Assembly: GCA_020635655.1 (NCBI GenBank)
Contig: JACJZI010000006.1
Span: 62,001 to 126,000 of the forward strand
From: Flavobacteriales bacterium
GTDB taxonomy: Bacteria; Bacteroidota; Bacteroidia; Flavobacteriales_F; PHOS-HE28
Direction: 5' to 3'
DNA: 64,000 nucleotides
Shown here: piece after piece, positions 53,285-61,493 of the stretch
Layout of the letters: every line of letters begins with the position of its first letter
How positions within the stretch are numbered: the stretch's first letter is position 1
Notes under the pieces: generated by a model
Seen by the model: the letters and a program-made list of their open reading frames with translations, nothing else
The model's database searches: none
Told to the model about the DNA's origin: nothing
Translations under genes and position numbers: made by a program

Positions 53285-53677
53285 ATGGGTATGGCGGTGG
53301 GCCCCCGGGTAGCGACCATCCTGTTCGACGGCGATTGCGGCGTTTGTGCCAGTTGGGTCCGCTGGTTGAGGGCCAGGGACGGGGACCATCGGTTCCGCTA
53401 CCTGCCACTTCGCTCCGAAGAGGGGCAGGCCTTGCTCGATCGCTTCGATCTTCCACGATCCCCGGATTCCGTGGTGCTTCTCGCGCACGGCACGGCCACG
53501 CTCAGGAGCGAAGCGATCGCCGGGATCCTCCGGAACATTCCCAAGTGGCGTTGGGCCGGCCGTCTGCTCGCCCTTGTGCCACGGTCCATCCGCGACCTGG
53601 CGTACCGGATCTTCGCCCGCCACCGGCATCGCTTCGCAAGCGGAAATGGCGGGGCCTGCGCGTTGCCCGAACATTAG
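53285..53677 (+). CDS. DCC-family (DUF393) thiol-disulfide oxidoreductase-like protein
   Basis: 130 residues. The family motif is FDGDCGVC at ~14-21, with its CxxC-like DCGVC. Members have a thioredoxin-like fold and a presumed redox role, poorly studied. The ATG follows the preceding TAG with no gap, so it probably rides on the FG-GAP gene transcript; a later Met (residue 3) is also possible. No signal peptide. Confidence 0.87.
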   Translation: MGMAVGPRVATILFDGDCGVCASWVRWLRARDGDHRFRYLPLRSEEGQALLDRFDLPRSPDSVVLLAHGTATLRSEAIAGILRNIPKWRWAGRLLALVPRSIRDLAYRIFARHRHRFASGNGGACALPEH

Positions 53678-53729
53678 AAGGGACACCTGAACGGCGCCTC
53701 TTCCGACCTGTTCCGTCGGAGGTGGGGCG

Positions 53730-54671
53730 CTATGCCGTGGTCACGCTCATGCGGTCGAGCACGTCCATCACCTCGCGGACGGCCTTCGCGCTCTCGTGAA
53801 GCAGGCCCATCTCCGCATCGTCGAGCTTCAGTTCGATGATCCGTTCGATGCCTCCCTTGCCCAGCACCACGGGAGCGCCGAGGTAGACATCCTTCAGGCC
53901 GTATTCACCCTGCAACCAGGTGCATACGGGGAATACGCGCTTCTGGTCACGGACGATGGCGGCGACCATTTGCGCCGCGGCGGTACCCGGTGCATACCAG
54001 GCCGAAGTGCCCAGCAGGTTCACGATCTCACCCCCTCCTTTCTTGGTGCGTTCGACGATCGCATCGAGCTTGTCCGCGGCGATGAGCTCGGTGACAGGGA
54101 TCCCGCCGACGGTCGTGTAGCGCGGCAACGGGACCATCGTATCGCCATGGCCACCCATGAGGACCGCCTGGATATCCTTGGGCGACACGTTGAGCGCCTC
54201 GGCCAGGAACGCCCGGTAGCGGGCCGTGTCCAGGATACCCGCCATGCCGAACACGCGCTGGCTGGGGAACTGACTGGTGAGATAGGCGCAATAGGTCATC
54301 ACGTCGAGCGGATTGCTCACCACGATGAGGATCGCGTTCGGGGAAGCCTTCACGACCTGTTCCGTAACGCTCTTGACGATGTTGGCGTTCGTGGCGATCA
54401 GGTCATCCCGGCTCATCCCGGGTTTGCGCGGCAGACCGCTCGTGATCACCACCACATCGCTGCCGGCCGTTTTGGCGTAATCGCTGGTCGATCCGACGGG
54501 TCGTGTGTCGAACAGATTGATCGGACTGGTCTGCCAGATGTCCAGGGCCTTCCCTTCGGCGAACCCTTCCTTGATGTCCAGGAGCACCACTTCATTGGCG
54601 AGCTCCCACCGGGCGACCGCATCGGCGCATGTGGCGCCCACATTGCCTGCCCCAACCACTGTGACCTTCAT
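53730..54671 (-). CDS. mdh: Malate dehydrogenase
   Basis: 313 residues, LDH-like type. The NAD-binding loop GAGNVGATCA (7-16), the substrate Arg in LPRKPGMSRDD, and catalytic His in GGHGDTMVPL are conserved; the Arg at the specificity loop favours malate. It interconverts malate and oxaloacetate in the TCA cycle. It stands alone, convergent with the DCC gene and divergent from the sigma factor gene. Confidence 0.97.
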   Translation of the reverse strand: MKVTVVGAGNVGATCADAVARWELANEVVLLDIKEGFAEGKALDIWQTSPINLFDTRPVGSTSDYAKTAGSDVVVITSGLPRKPGMSRDDLIATNANIVKSVTEQVVKASPNAILIVVSNPLDVMTYCAYLTSQFPSQRVFGMAGILDTARYRAFLAEALNVSPKDIQAVLMGGHGDTMVPLPRYTTVGGIPVTELIAADKLDAIVERTKKGGGEIVNLLGTSAWYAPGTAAAQMVAAIVRDQKRVFPVCTWLQGEYGLKDVYLGAPVVLGKGGIERIIELKLDDAEMGLLHESAKAVREVMDVLDRMSVTTA

Positions 54672-54816
54672 GTTCTTGCGTGCGTTTTATTGATCGTCGA
54701 ACGTGCTTCGGGCGGCTAAATTACGATCGCATGCGTCTCCCCATGGAATGACCAGGATCACGGCCACGGACTTGGAGAACCGGTGATCACCATCTAAATT
54801 CCACCCGGCGAGCACC

Positions 54817-55458
54817 ATGGGACACCCCCAACTGGCAACCGATCGCAAGGTCATCCGTCTTGACCCTACATGGAAGGACGGGGACGTGGAGCAGGGCTAC
54901 ACCGAACTCATCGACGGCTGCCTGGCCGGCGAGCGGCGTAGTCAGCAACGCGTCTACGAGCTCTTCTACGGAAAGATGATGGCCGTATGTCTGCGCTATA
55001 CCAAGAACGCCGATCAGGCGAAGGACATCCTGCAGGATGGCTTCATCAAGGTGTTCCGGAGCATGGACCGGTTCAATCGCGATGGCAGCTTCGAGGGATG
55101 GATCCGCCGCATCATGGTGAACACGGCGATCGACCATTTCCGGCGGACCAAGAACTCCTATCTGCTGCTGGGGACCGATCGCTCGATCGAGGACTTCGGC
55201 GACATGGACGAGGAGGATGTCCTGGAGGATACCGCGGCCGAGGAGGAGATGGAGCTTCGGCCGGCGGACGTGATCAATGCGATGCAAAAATTGACGCCGG
55301 CCTACCGCACGGTGTTCAATTTGTACGTGTTCGAGGAAATGACCCACAAGGAGATCGCCGAGACGCTCGGCATCAGCGTGGGCACTTCCAAGAGCAATCT
55401 GGCCAAGGCCAAGAACAATCTGCGGAAACTGCTTAGAAAAGAGCACAAGCTCACCTAG
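54817..55458 (+). CDS. ECF-type RNA polymerase sigma-70 factor
   Basis: 213 residues. Sigma region 2 (DQAKDILQDGFIKVFRSMDRF, then GWIRRIMVNTAIDHFRR) and region 4 with a helix-turn-helix (EMTHKEIAETLGISVGTSKSNLAKAKNNL) are complete. It lacks region 3 and is thus an ECF sigma. The first ~20 residues are a non-conserved extension. Twenty bases downstream a membrane protein begins that is the likely cognate sensor. Confidence 0.93.
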   Translation: MGHPQLATDRKVIRLDPTWKDGDVEQGYTELIDGCLAGERRSQQRVYELFYGKMMAVCLRYTKNADQAKDILQDGFIKVFRSMDRFNRDGSFEGWIRRIMVNTAIDHFRRTKNSYLLLGTDRSIEDFGDMDEEDVLEDTAAEEEMELRPADVINAMQKLTPAYRTVFNLYVFEEMTHKEIAETLGISVGTSKSNLAKAKNNLRKLLRKEHKLT

Positions 55459-55478
55459 ACCACAGAGACCCATTCCAC

Positions 55479-56786
55479 ATGGATCGGACGAACGCCTTCG
55501 AACAACGGATCAAGGACACCTTGGAGCAGTTCGAGGTCCCCTACAATTCGGCGGACTGGGCCCAAATGGAACAGGCGTTGGACGCTGCCGAACGTTCCGG
55601 GCGATGGGGCAACACCGCTTGGATCGCCGGATTGGCCGGCGCCGGCCTCCTGACCGCGACACTGATGTTCTTCCTCCTGCGGCCGGAATTGGTGCCTGAG
55701 AACACCCTGCCCTCGGATGGATCCATTCCGCCGCCCAGCGAGGTCCGTCAAATCGGCGCTGGAACACCCACCGGGGTCAAGGATGAGCGCACGCTCACGT
55801 CCTCACCGACCGATGCGATGAACAGTGCGGGTACGAGCTCCACGGATGAAGGTATTGTACGCCGCTACGCTGCTGGAAACGCTGCTTCGGATACGAAGGA
55901 GGCCCCCGAGATCTCCGCGGTCGTGGTGGAACATGCGACCACATCCTCCCCCCGCATGGCCGAGCCCCCGGCACGGCCGGGACCTGGACCGAAGAACTCC
56001 AACGAGCTGGCCTTCCGTTCGAGCACCACCGAGGGTTGTCCGGGTTCCACCATCAAGTTCAACGTGGACAACATGCCCGACAACGGCATCTACCTCTGGA
56101 ACTTTGGGGACGGCAGCTTCAGCAACAAGCCCGATCCCGAGCACACGTTCGCCAAGTCGGGCAAGTTCGAAGTGATGCTGTCGGTCTCGAACAGCGGTGG
56201 TGGGAACATCCGGAACAAACCCTCCAGTGATCTGATCGTGATCCATGAGGCGCCGGAAGCCAAGTTCAACACCTTGAAGCAGGAGTTCGAAGGGCACATC
56301 CCATCGGTGCACTTCGAGAACCGCTCGGAAGGAGGCGCGAGCTATCTGTGGGACTTCGGCGATGGCACGACCTCAACGGTGGCGCACCCGGACCACGTCT
56401 ATCGCAAGGAGGGCGCCTATCACGTGGAGCTGACCGTGACGAACGAAAATGGCTGCATCGACCAATCGATGAAGGACGTGCACATCGAACGGGATTACAA
56501 CCTGGACGCTCCGGGATCGTTCAGCCCGAACGGCGACGGTATCGATGAACTGTTCATGCCCGATGCCCTCAGGACCCTGGGTGTGCGTTTCCATCTGGCG
56601 ATCCATGATCCCCGTACCGGCCGGAAAGTGTATGAGACCTCGGATGCCAGCAAGCCGTGGACCGGCCGGTATGACAACCGGGGTGAACCATGCCCGGCCG
56701 GTGAATATGTATGGATGGTGGAGATCAAGGAGGCCGCACACCTGGGTGACATCACCTATGACGGAAAAGTGAGCCTGGTCCGCTGA
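55479..56786 (+). CDS. Membrane-anchored PKD protein with gliding-motility-type C-terminal domain
   Basis: 435 residues. A ~45-residue cytoplasmic N-terminus (FEQRIKDTLEQFEVPYNSADWAQME) resembles anti-sigma-like starts seen next to ECF sigmas in Bacteroidota. One membrane helix follows (~46-70), then a low-complexity linker, two PKD domains (~185-260 and ~265-345, with YLWNFGDGS and YLWDFGDGT) and a C-terminal domain with FSPNGDGIDELF, like the T9SS type B/gliding domain. Having both a TM anchor and this C-terminal domain is odd for a secreted protein, as it lacks a cleavable signal. It may sense the envelope and control the sigma factor; this is inference. Confidence 0.75.
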   Translation: MDRTNAFEQRIKDTLEQFEVPYNSADWAQMEQALDAAERSGRWGNTAWIAGLAGAGLLTATLMFFLLRPELVPENTLPSDGSIPPPSEVRQIGAGTPTGVKDERTLTSSPTDAMNSAGTSSTDEGIVRRYAAGNAASDTKEAPEISAVVVEHATTSSPRMAEPPARPGPGPKNSNELAFRSSTTEGCPGSTIKFNVDNMPDNGIYLWNFGDGSFSNKPDPEHTFAKSGKFEVMLSVSNSGGGNIRNKPSSDLIVIHEAPEAKFNTLKQEFEGHIPSVHFENRSEGGASYLWDFGDGTTSTVAHPDHVYRKEGAYHVELTVTNENGCIDQSMKDVHIERDYNLDAPGSFSPNGDGIDELFMPDALRTLGVRFHLAIHDPRTGRKVYETSDASKPWTGRYDNRGEPCPAGEYVWMVEIKEAAHLGDITYDGKVSLVR

Positions 56787-56812
56787 AATACCCTACAGGG
56801 ACAACATGCTCA

Positions 56813-56844
56813 GCGGAAGCCTCGACGATCGTCGGGGCTTCCGC
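56813..56844 (+). terminator. Terminator-like hairpin after the sigma/PKD pair
   Basis: GCGGAAGCCTCGACGA and its complement form a 16-bp, nearly perfect stem with one G-T pair, 27 bases after the PKD gene stop. Only GCGCCTTTGG follows, so U-run support is weak. The rest of the 197-base gap to 56984 shows only a poor promoter-like TAGGTTCG. Confidence 0.6.
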
Positions 56845-56983
56845 GCCTTTGGGGTTCCGATCCAAGGTCAGATCCTGACGCCCGAATGACCCCTAGGTCG
56901 AACAGGGTTCCGAAATTCGCCGGTCGGACGACACACGCGCACTTCTGGTCGTCATAGGTTCGGTCCATCCCACTCCTTCATCG

Positions 56984-59959
56984 ATGCATATCGCACCATT
57001 CCGGATCGACGTCTTCAGGTGGTCCGTCGCGTTCTTGTTGCTGACCGGTCCTTTCGGTCGAACGGGCGCTCAGACCATCCATGATGAAGCAAGCTATGAA
57101 GCTTGGAAATCCGGACTAGTGCCGTCCGGCACACAGGTCGGTCCGGGCTTGCCGCACCGGTCACATCGACCCGCCCCGATCCTTCGCGCCGGTGGAGGCA
57201 GCGGCACCTGCGATTGCTGGGTCCAGCCGGACGCGAGCTACACGACGATCAACAACAATACCGAGTGGGATGCCAATGGGTTCCAGAACGCGGATGACGG
57301 GAGTTACGGTCCCATCAACCTGCCCTTCAGCTTCTGGTTGTATGGATCGTACTGGAGCCAGATATGGATCAATACCAATGGGAACATCACCGTGGGTGCA
57401 CCCTACATCACATTTACAGCGAACGGGTTCCCGTACAACGGCGTGAGCATGGTGGCCCCCTTCTGGGCCGATGTGGACCTGCGAGGAGGCGGCCCGGGGA
57501 CCAATGTCGTCCAATACAAAGTGACACCGACGGCACTCTACGTCAATTGGACCAATGTGGGGTATTTCAGCATGCATACCGATAAGTTGAACACGTTCCA
57601 GCTGATCATCACGGACGGGACGGACCCGATCGTTCCGAACGGGGCCAATGTGTCCTTCTGCTATCAGGATATGCAGTGGACCACCGGCGATGCGAATGCA
57701 GGGGTCAACGGATTCGGTGGCAACGCGGCCAATGTGGGCGCGAACCAGGGGAATGGCATCGATTATCTGCAATTCGGCCGATTCGATCAACCTGGCATCT
57801 CCTACGATGGTCCATATGGCAATCCCGATGGCGTCGATTGGCTGGACGGTCAGCATTTCACGTTCTCCACGGATATCACCACCGGGAACGTACCACCTGT
57901 CGTAGCCGGACAGAGCATATGCGATACACTCGTACTCTGTGTGGGTCAGACCTCTGACCTGTCGGTCACCTTCCTTTCCCCGGAACCTGGTCAGATCACG
58001 GTCCCGGCGGCATCATGTCCCACCCTGAGCAATTTTACCATCGTCAGCAGCACCAGTGGTTTGAACGCGGACATCGATGTGCAGGTGACCCCGGCCCTGG
58101 CCGACACCGGGATCCACTATGTGATCTTTCAAGGGACCGACAACGGCCTTCCTGTCCTCACATCGACCGTCAACATCGTTCTCCTGGTGCAACCTTCGGA
58201 TGTATTGCCCGATAGTTCATTCGCTGTTTGTTCCGGGGATGCGCCGATCGATCTTTTCACATTGCTGGCCGGTTCACCGAGCGCGGGAGGTGACTGGACG
58301 GACCCGAACGGCGACCCGAGTTCCGGCACCTTCGTGCCGGGCACTTCGATCGATGGTCCCTACGAATACACTGCTGCCGCGCCCGGGTTCTGCACACAGG
58401 TCGGTCATGTATGGATGACGACCTACATGGTGAACGACCAATCCGTGGTCATGGACGCCTCGTGCAACGGTATCGAGGACGGGACGATCACGATCAACAC
58501 CATTGGTAATGGCGGTCCCTGGGATTACAGTTGGACCGGCCCGGGTGGCGGTGTCGTACAGACCACATCGGCATCGAACGGGGATGTCCTGACCGGTGCC
58601 GCCGGGACCTACACGGTGATCGTGGCCGAAGGCCTGAACGGGAACGCTTGCATGGACACCCTGATGGCCACCATCCAGGAACCGCCACCGGTCATCATCT
58701 CCTTGTTGACGAACGATACGACCATCTGCAAGACCGGCGAGGCGGTGATGGATGCATCCGCTTCTGGAGGTACGGGGTCGGTCACGGAATACTGGTCCAA
58801 CGGTCTCCCCAACATGGGCCCGCAGACCGTCAGCCCGAATACGACCACCACGTACACCGTATTCGCCCTGGACGACAATGCCTGCTCTTCGGATACGCTG
58901 GACCTGACCATCACCGTGCTGCCTTCCCTTCAATTCATGTTGGACGATACGCTCATTTCCTGTCCGGAGGTCGCCAACACCTTGGCCCCGACCAATGTAT
59001 CCGGAGGCGATGGCCAATATGCGTACGACTGGGGTGGCGGAGCCTCCTCACAACCGGACCTGACGGTGGCACTCACCGCCTCACAGGACCTGTGCCTGAC
59101 ATTGACCGATGGCTGTGAGACCCCGCCGGTCACGCATTGCATCCACATGGACATCATCCCCATCCCACCGCTGGTGCTCACGGTGGACAGCACTCTGGGC
59201 TGCGAGCCCTTTGCCGTGCAGTTCACGTTGCAGGACACCACGGGTGGGGCCCAGGTGCAATGGGACTTCGGCGATGGCGTCACGACCCCAGGGCCACCCA
59301 TCGTCGGCCATACATACGCCGATCCAGGCGGGTATGACGTGGGGGCCGTGGTGACCTGGCCGAACGGTTGCCAGGACGATACGCTGGTCCAGGACATGGT
59401 GTCCGTGATCGCCCTGCCCCAGGCCGAGTTCGCATGGGACCCGGACCCGGCGAACATCCTGTGGACGACCCTGGACTTCCACGAACTTTCCGGGTCCAAT
59501 GCCATGACGTTCGACTGGGATTTCGCAGGACTGGGCGGTTCCACCGACCCTGATCCCACCTTCCTTTTCCCGAACAACTACGGCGCCACCTATCCCGTGA
59601 CGCTCCTGGTGACCAACGAACTGGGCTGTCCGGACAGTGTCACCCACCAGGTGGAGATCGCCGACCAGTTGCTGGTGTATGTGCCGAACAGCTTCACCCC
59701 GGACGGGGATGGCGTGAACGACGCCTTCAGCGTCATCGGCAACGACATCGATACGAAGGATTTCGACCTGATGATCTTCGACCGGTGGGGCGAGATGATC
59801 TTCCATACCACGGACCCCACGGAACCCTGGACCGGCGCGCGTGGCGGCGGAGATGGTCCTGTCGTCCAGGACGGGGTCTACCCCTACCGTCTCCGGGTGC
59901 GATCGGCCTACAGCAGGGAAAAGCGCGAATATTTCGGACAGGTGACGCTGTTGAAGTGA
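56984..59959 (+). CDS. NIDO/PKD secreted protein with T9SS type B C-terminal domain
   Basis: 991 residues with a signal peptide (~1-29, ending RTGAQ). An N-terminal nidogen-like (NIDO) region (~75-290: ADDGSYGPINLPFSF, MVAPFWADVDLRG, WTTGDANAG) is followed by cadherin/Ig-like segments, a SprB-type repeat (~490-570, GNGGPWDYSWTGPGG), PKD domains (~700-900, WDFGDGVTTPG) and a terminal ~95 residues with VPNSFTPDGDGVNDAFSV ... EPWTG...GVYPYRLRV, the gliding-motility-associated type B sorting domain. A cell-surface adhesin is likely; type B cargo often needs the PorP/SprF partner, absent here. Confidence 0.87.
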   Translation: MHIAPFRIDVFRWSVAFLLLTGPFGRTGAQTIHDEASYEAWKSGLVPSGTQVGPGLPHRSHRPAPILRAGGGSGTCDCWVQPDASYTTINNNTEWDANGFQNADDGSYGPINLPFSFWLYGSYWSQIWINTNGNITVGAPYITFTANGFPYNGVSMVAPFWADVDLRGGGPGTNVVQYKVTPTALYVNWTNVGYFSMHTDKLNTFQLIITDGTDPIVPNGANVSFCYQDMQWTTGDANAGVNGFGGNAANVGANQGNGIDYLQFGRFDQPGISYDGPYGNPDGVDWLDGQHFTFSTDITTGNVPPVVAGQSICDTLVLCVGQTSDLSVTFLSPEPGQITVPAASCPTLSNFTIVSSTSGLNADIDVQVTPALADTGIHYVIFQGTDNGLPVLTSTVNIVLLVQPSDVLPDSSFAVCSGDAPIDLFTLLAGSPSAGGDWTDPNGDPSSGTFVPGTSIDGPYEYTAAAPGFCTQVGHVWMTTYMVNDQSVVMDASCNGIEDGTITINTIGNGGPWDYSWTGPGGGVVQTTSASNGDVLTGAAGTYTVIVAEGLNGNACMDTLMATIQEPPPVIISLLTNDTTICKTGEAVMDASASGGTGSVTEYWSNGLPNMGPQTVSPNTTTTYTVFALDDNACSSDTLDLTITVLPSLQFMLDDTLISCPEVANTLAPTNVSGGDGQYAYDWGGGASSQPDLTVALTASQDLCLTLTDGCETPPVTHCIHMDIIPIPPLVLTVDSTLGCEPFAVQFTLQDTTGGAQVQWDFGDGVTTPGPPIVGHTYADPGGYDVGAVVTWPNGCQDDTLVQDMVSVIALPQAEFAWDPDPANILWTTLDFHELSGSNAMTFDWDFAGLGGSTDPDPTFLFPNNYGATYPVTLLVTNELGCPDSVTHQVEIADQLLVYVPNSFTPDGDGVNDAFSVIGNDIDTKDFDLMIFDRWGEMIFHTTDPTEPWTGARGGGDGPVVQDGVYPYRLRVRSAYSREKREYFGQVTLLK

Positions 59960-60003
59960 GGTCCCGCAAGGGATCTGGTAAGTTCGTGGCATCACTGTTC
60001 CCC

Positions 60004-61377
60004 ATGGCCCGTTCCCTTCTATCGCTCGGTACGCTGCTCGTGGCAACGACCGTACACGGTCAACAGATCACCAACGGTGGTTTCGAGGATTGGCACATGG
60101 TCACGCAGTACAGTGTTCCGGACAGTTGGGGGACGGGCAATGGTCAATATCCCGGCGTGGCGACGACGATGCCGGTGGGCAATGCGCCAAGCGGGAACCT
60201 GGCCGCGCGCATGGAAACACATATCATCGGTACCGATACGCTTTACGGGTTCATCCTGCTTGGATCGATCGTGGACGACATACCCTTATCCGGCGCCTCC
60301 TTCACGACCGCCGTGAGCGCCATCGAGGGATACGTCCGCTATGACCAGCCGACGGGCGATTCCGCGATCGTGCTGGTGGAGGCCTGGCAGAGCGGCACAG
60401 TCACCATCGCCGCACTCTTCCACTTCGGAGGGAGCCAACCGACCTGGACATCCTTCGCTCTGCCCCTGAACGGGGGGGCGGAATTCACACCGGACAGTGT
60501 GCTGATCGGCATCGCCAGCTCGGATGTCTTTTCAACGTCCAGCGTGACCGACGGCGCGTGGATCGAGGTGGACGCGTTGCGCTTGACCGCGCCCTCCGTG
60601 ATCCTGCCGGACGAACTGCCCAACCACGACATGGAACAATGGACGGACATCGTGACCAACGACCCCACCGATTGGACGACCTACAACGGCTGGCTGGCCT
60701 ACTATGGTGAGACCCCCGCCGAACAAAGCACCGATGCCAACACCGGGGCTTATTCGCTGAAGTTGAGCTCCTTGCAGGTGAACGGCGGCTTTCTGCCGGG
60801 GATCGTCACGAACGGTCAACTGGGCGGGCAAGGGCCATACGGAGGCATACCCTACACGGCCATGCCGACCATGCTGGACGGCGCGCTGCGCTATGTACCG
60901 AACGGAACGGATTCCGCGGCGATCGCCGCACTGTTCTATGCGAACGGTGTACTTGTCGGGGCGGGGGTGGTGCCTATCGTGCAACCCTATCCCTTCTGGA
61001 CCGACTTCAGCATGCCGGTGACCTTCAACCAGGCACCCGACACGATGCTGCTCGTGATCTACAGCGGGGACAGCGCAGGATCCTCGATCTGGGTGGACGA
61101 TCTTTCGTTCCAGGGGATCAGTGTCGGCCTTGCCGGGAACAACGAAGAGGGGCCAGTGGTCTTCCCGAACCCCGTCGACGACCTGTTGCACGTGAATGGG
61201 ATACCGGATGGAACGGTCGTTCTGAGGAATACCCAAGGTCGGATAGTGCGCCGGACGCGATCGAGTGCCATGAACGAGTACGTCATGGATGTCCATGATA
61301 TCCCGAACGGGGACTACCTCCTGACGACCGAGGAAGGACGGGAACGGCGCAGTTGGCCTGTGGTCGTGCAGCACTGA
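60004..61377 (+). CDS. T9SS type A cargo protein with duplicated jelly-roll-like domain
   Basis: 457 residues from the ATG at 60004, which starts a signal peptide (1-20, ending VHGQQ). Two ~190-residue copies of the same domain follow (~22-205 and ~206-385), each beginning with a Glu-Asp/Glu-Gln-Trp stretch (NGGFEDWH, NHDMEQWTD) and ending with a WVDDLSF/WIEVDALRL strand. These look like carbohydrate-binding jelly rolls. A short type A sorting domain closes the protein (VVFPNPVDDLLHV ... IPNGDYLL). No catalytic residues are seen. It begins 44 bases after the preceding gene. Confidence 0.82.
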   Translation: MARSLLSLGTLLVATTVHGQQITNGGFEDWHMVTQYSVPDSWGTGNGQYPGVATTMPVGNAPSGNLAARMETHIIGTDTLYGFILLGSIVDDIPLSGASFTTAVSAIEGYVRYDQPTGDSAIVLVEAWQSGTVTIAALFHFGGSQPTWTSFALPLNGGAEFTPDSVLIGIASSDVFSTSSVTDGAWIEVDALRLTAPSVILPDELPNHDMEQWTDIVTNDPTDWTTYNGWLAYYGETPAEQSTDANTGAYSLKLSSLQVNGGFLPGIVTNGQLGGQGPYGGIPYTAMPTMLDGALRYVPNGTDSAAIAALFYANGVLVGAGVVPIVQPYPFWTDFSMPVTFNQAPDTMLLVIYSGDSAGSSIWVDDLSFQGISVGLAGNNEEGPVVFPNPVDDLLHVNGIPDGTVVLRNTQGRIVRRTRSSAMNEYVMDVHDIPNGDYLLTTEEGRERRSWPVVVQH

Positions 61378-61493
61378 CAGGTGCAGATCCATCGCCCTGT
61401 TCTCCCGCTCCATCGATCCGATTTGCCCTTCCAACTGTGCGGGGGCTACTTTGCAGGTCCGAAATGCGTCACTTCGGCGAACTTGTATGTGTC

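Noticed and set aside
53693..53730. Possible bidirectional terminator between the DCC gene and mdh
   Set aside because: Only about 6 clean base pairs (TCCGAC/GTCGGA) with imperfect flanks and no T run.
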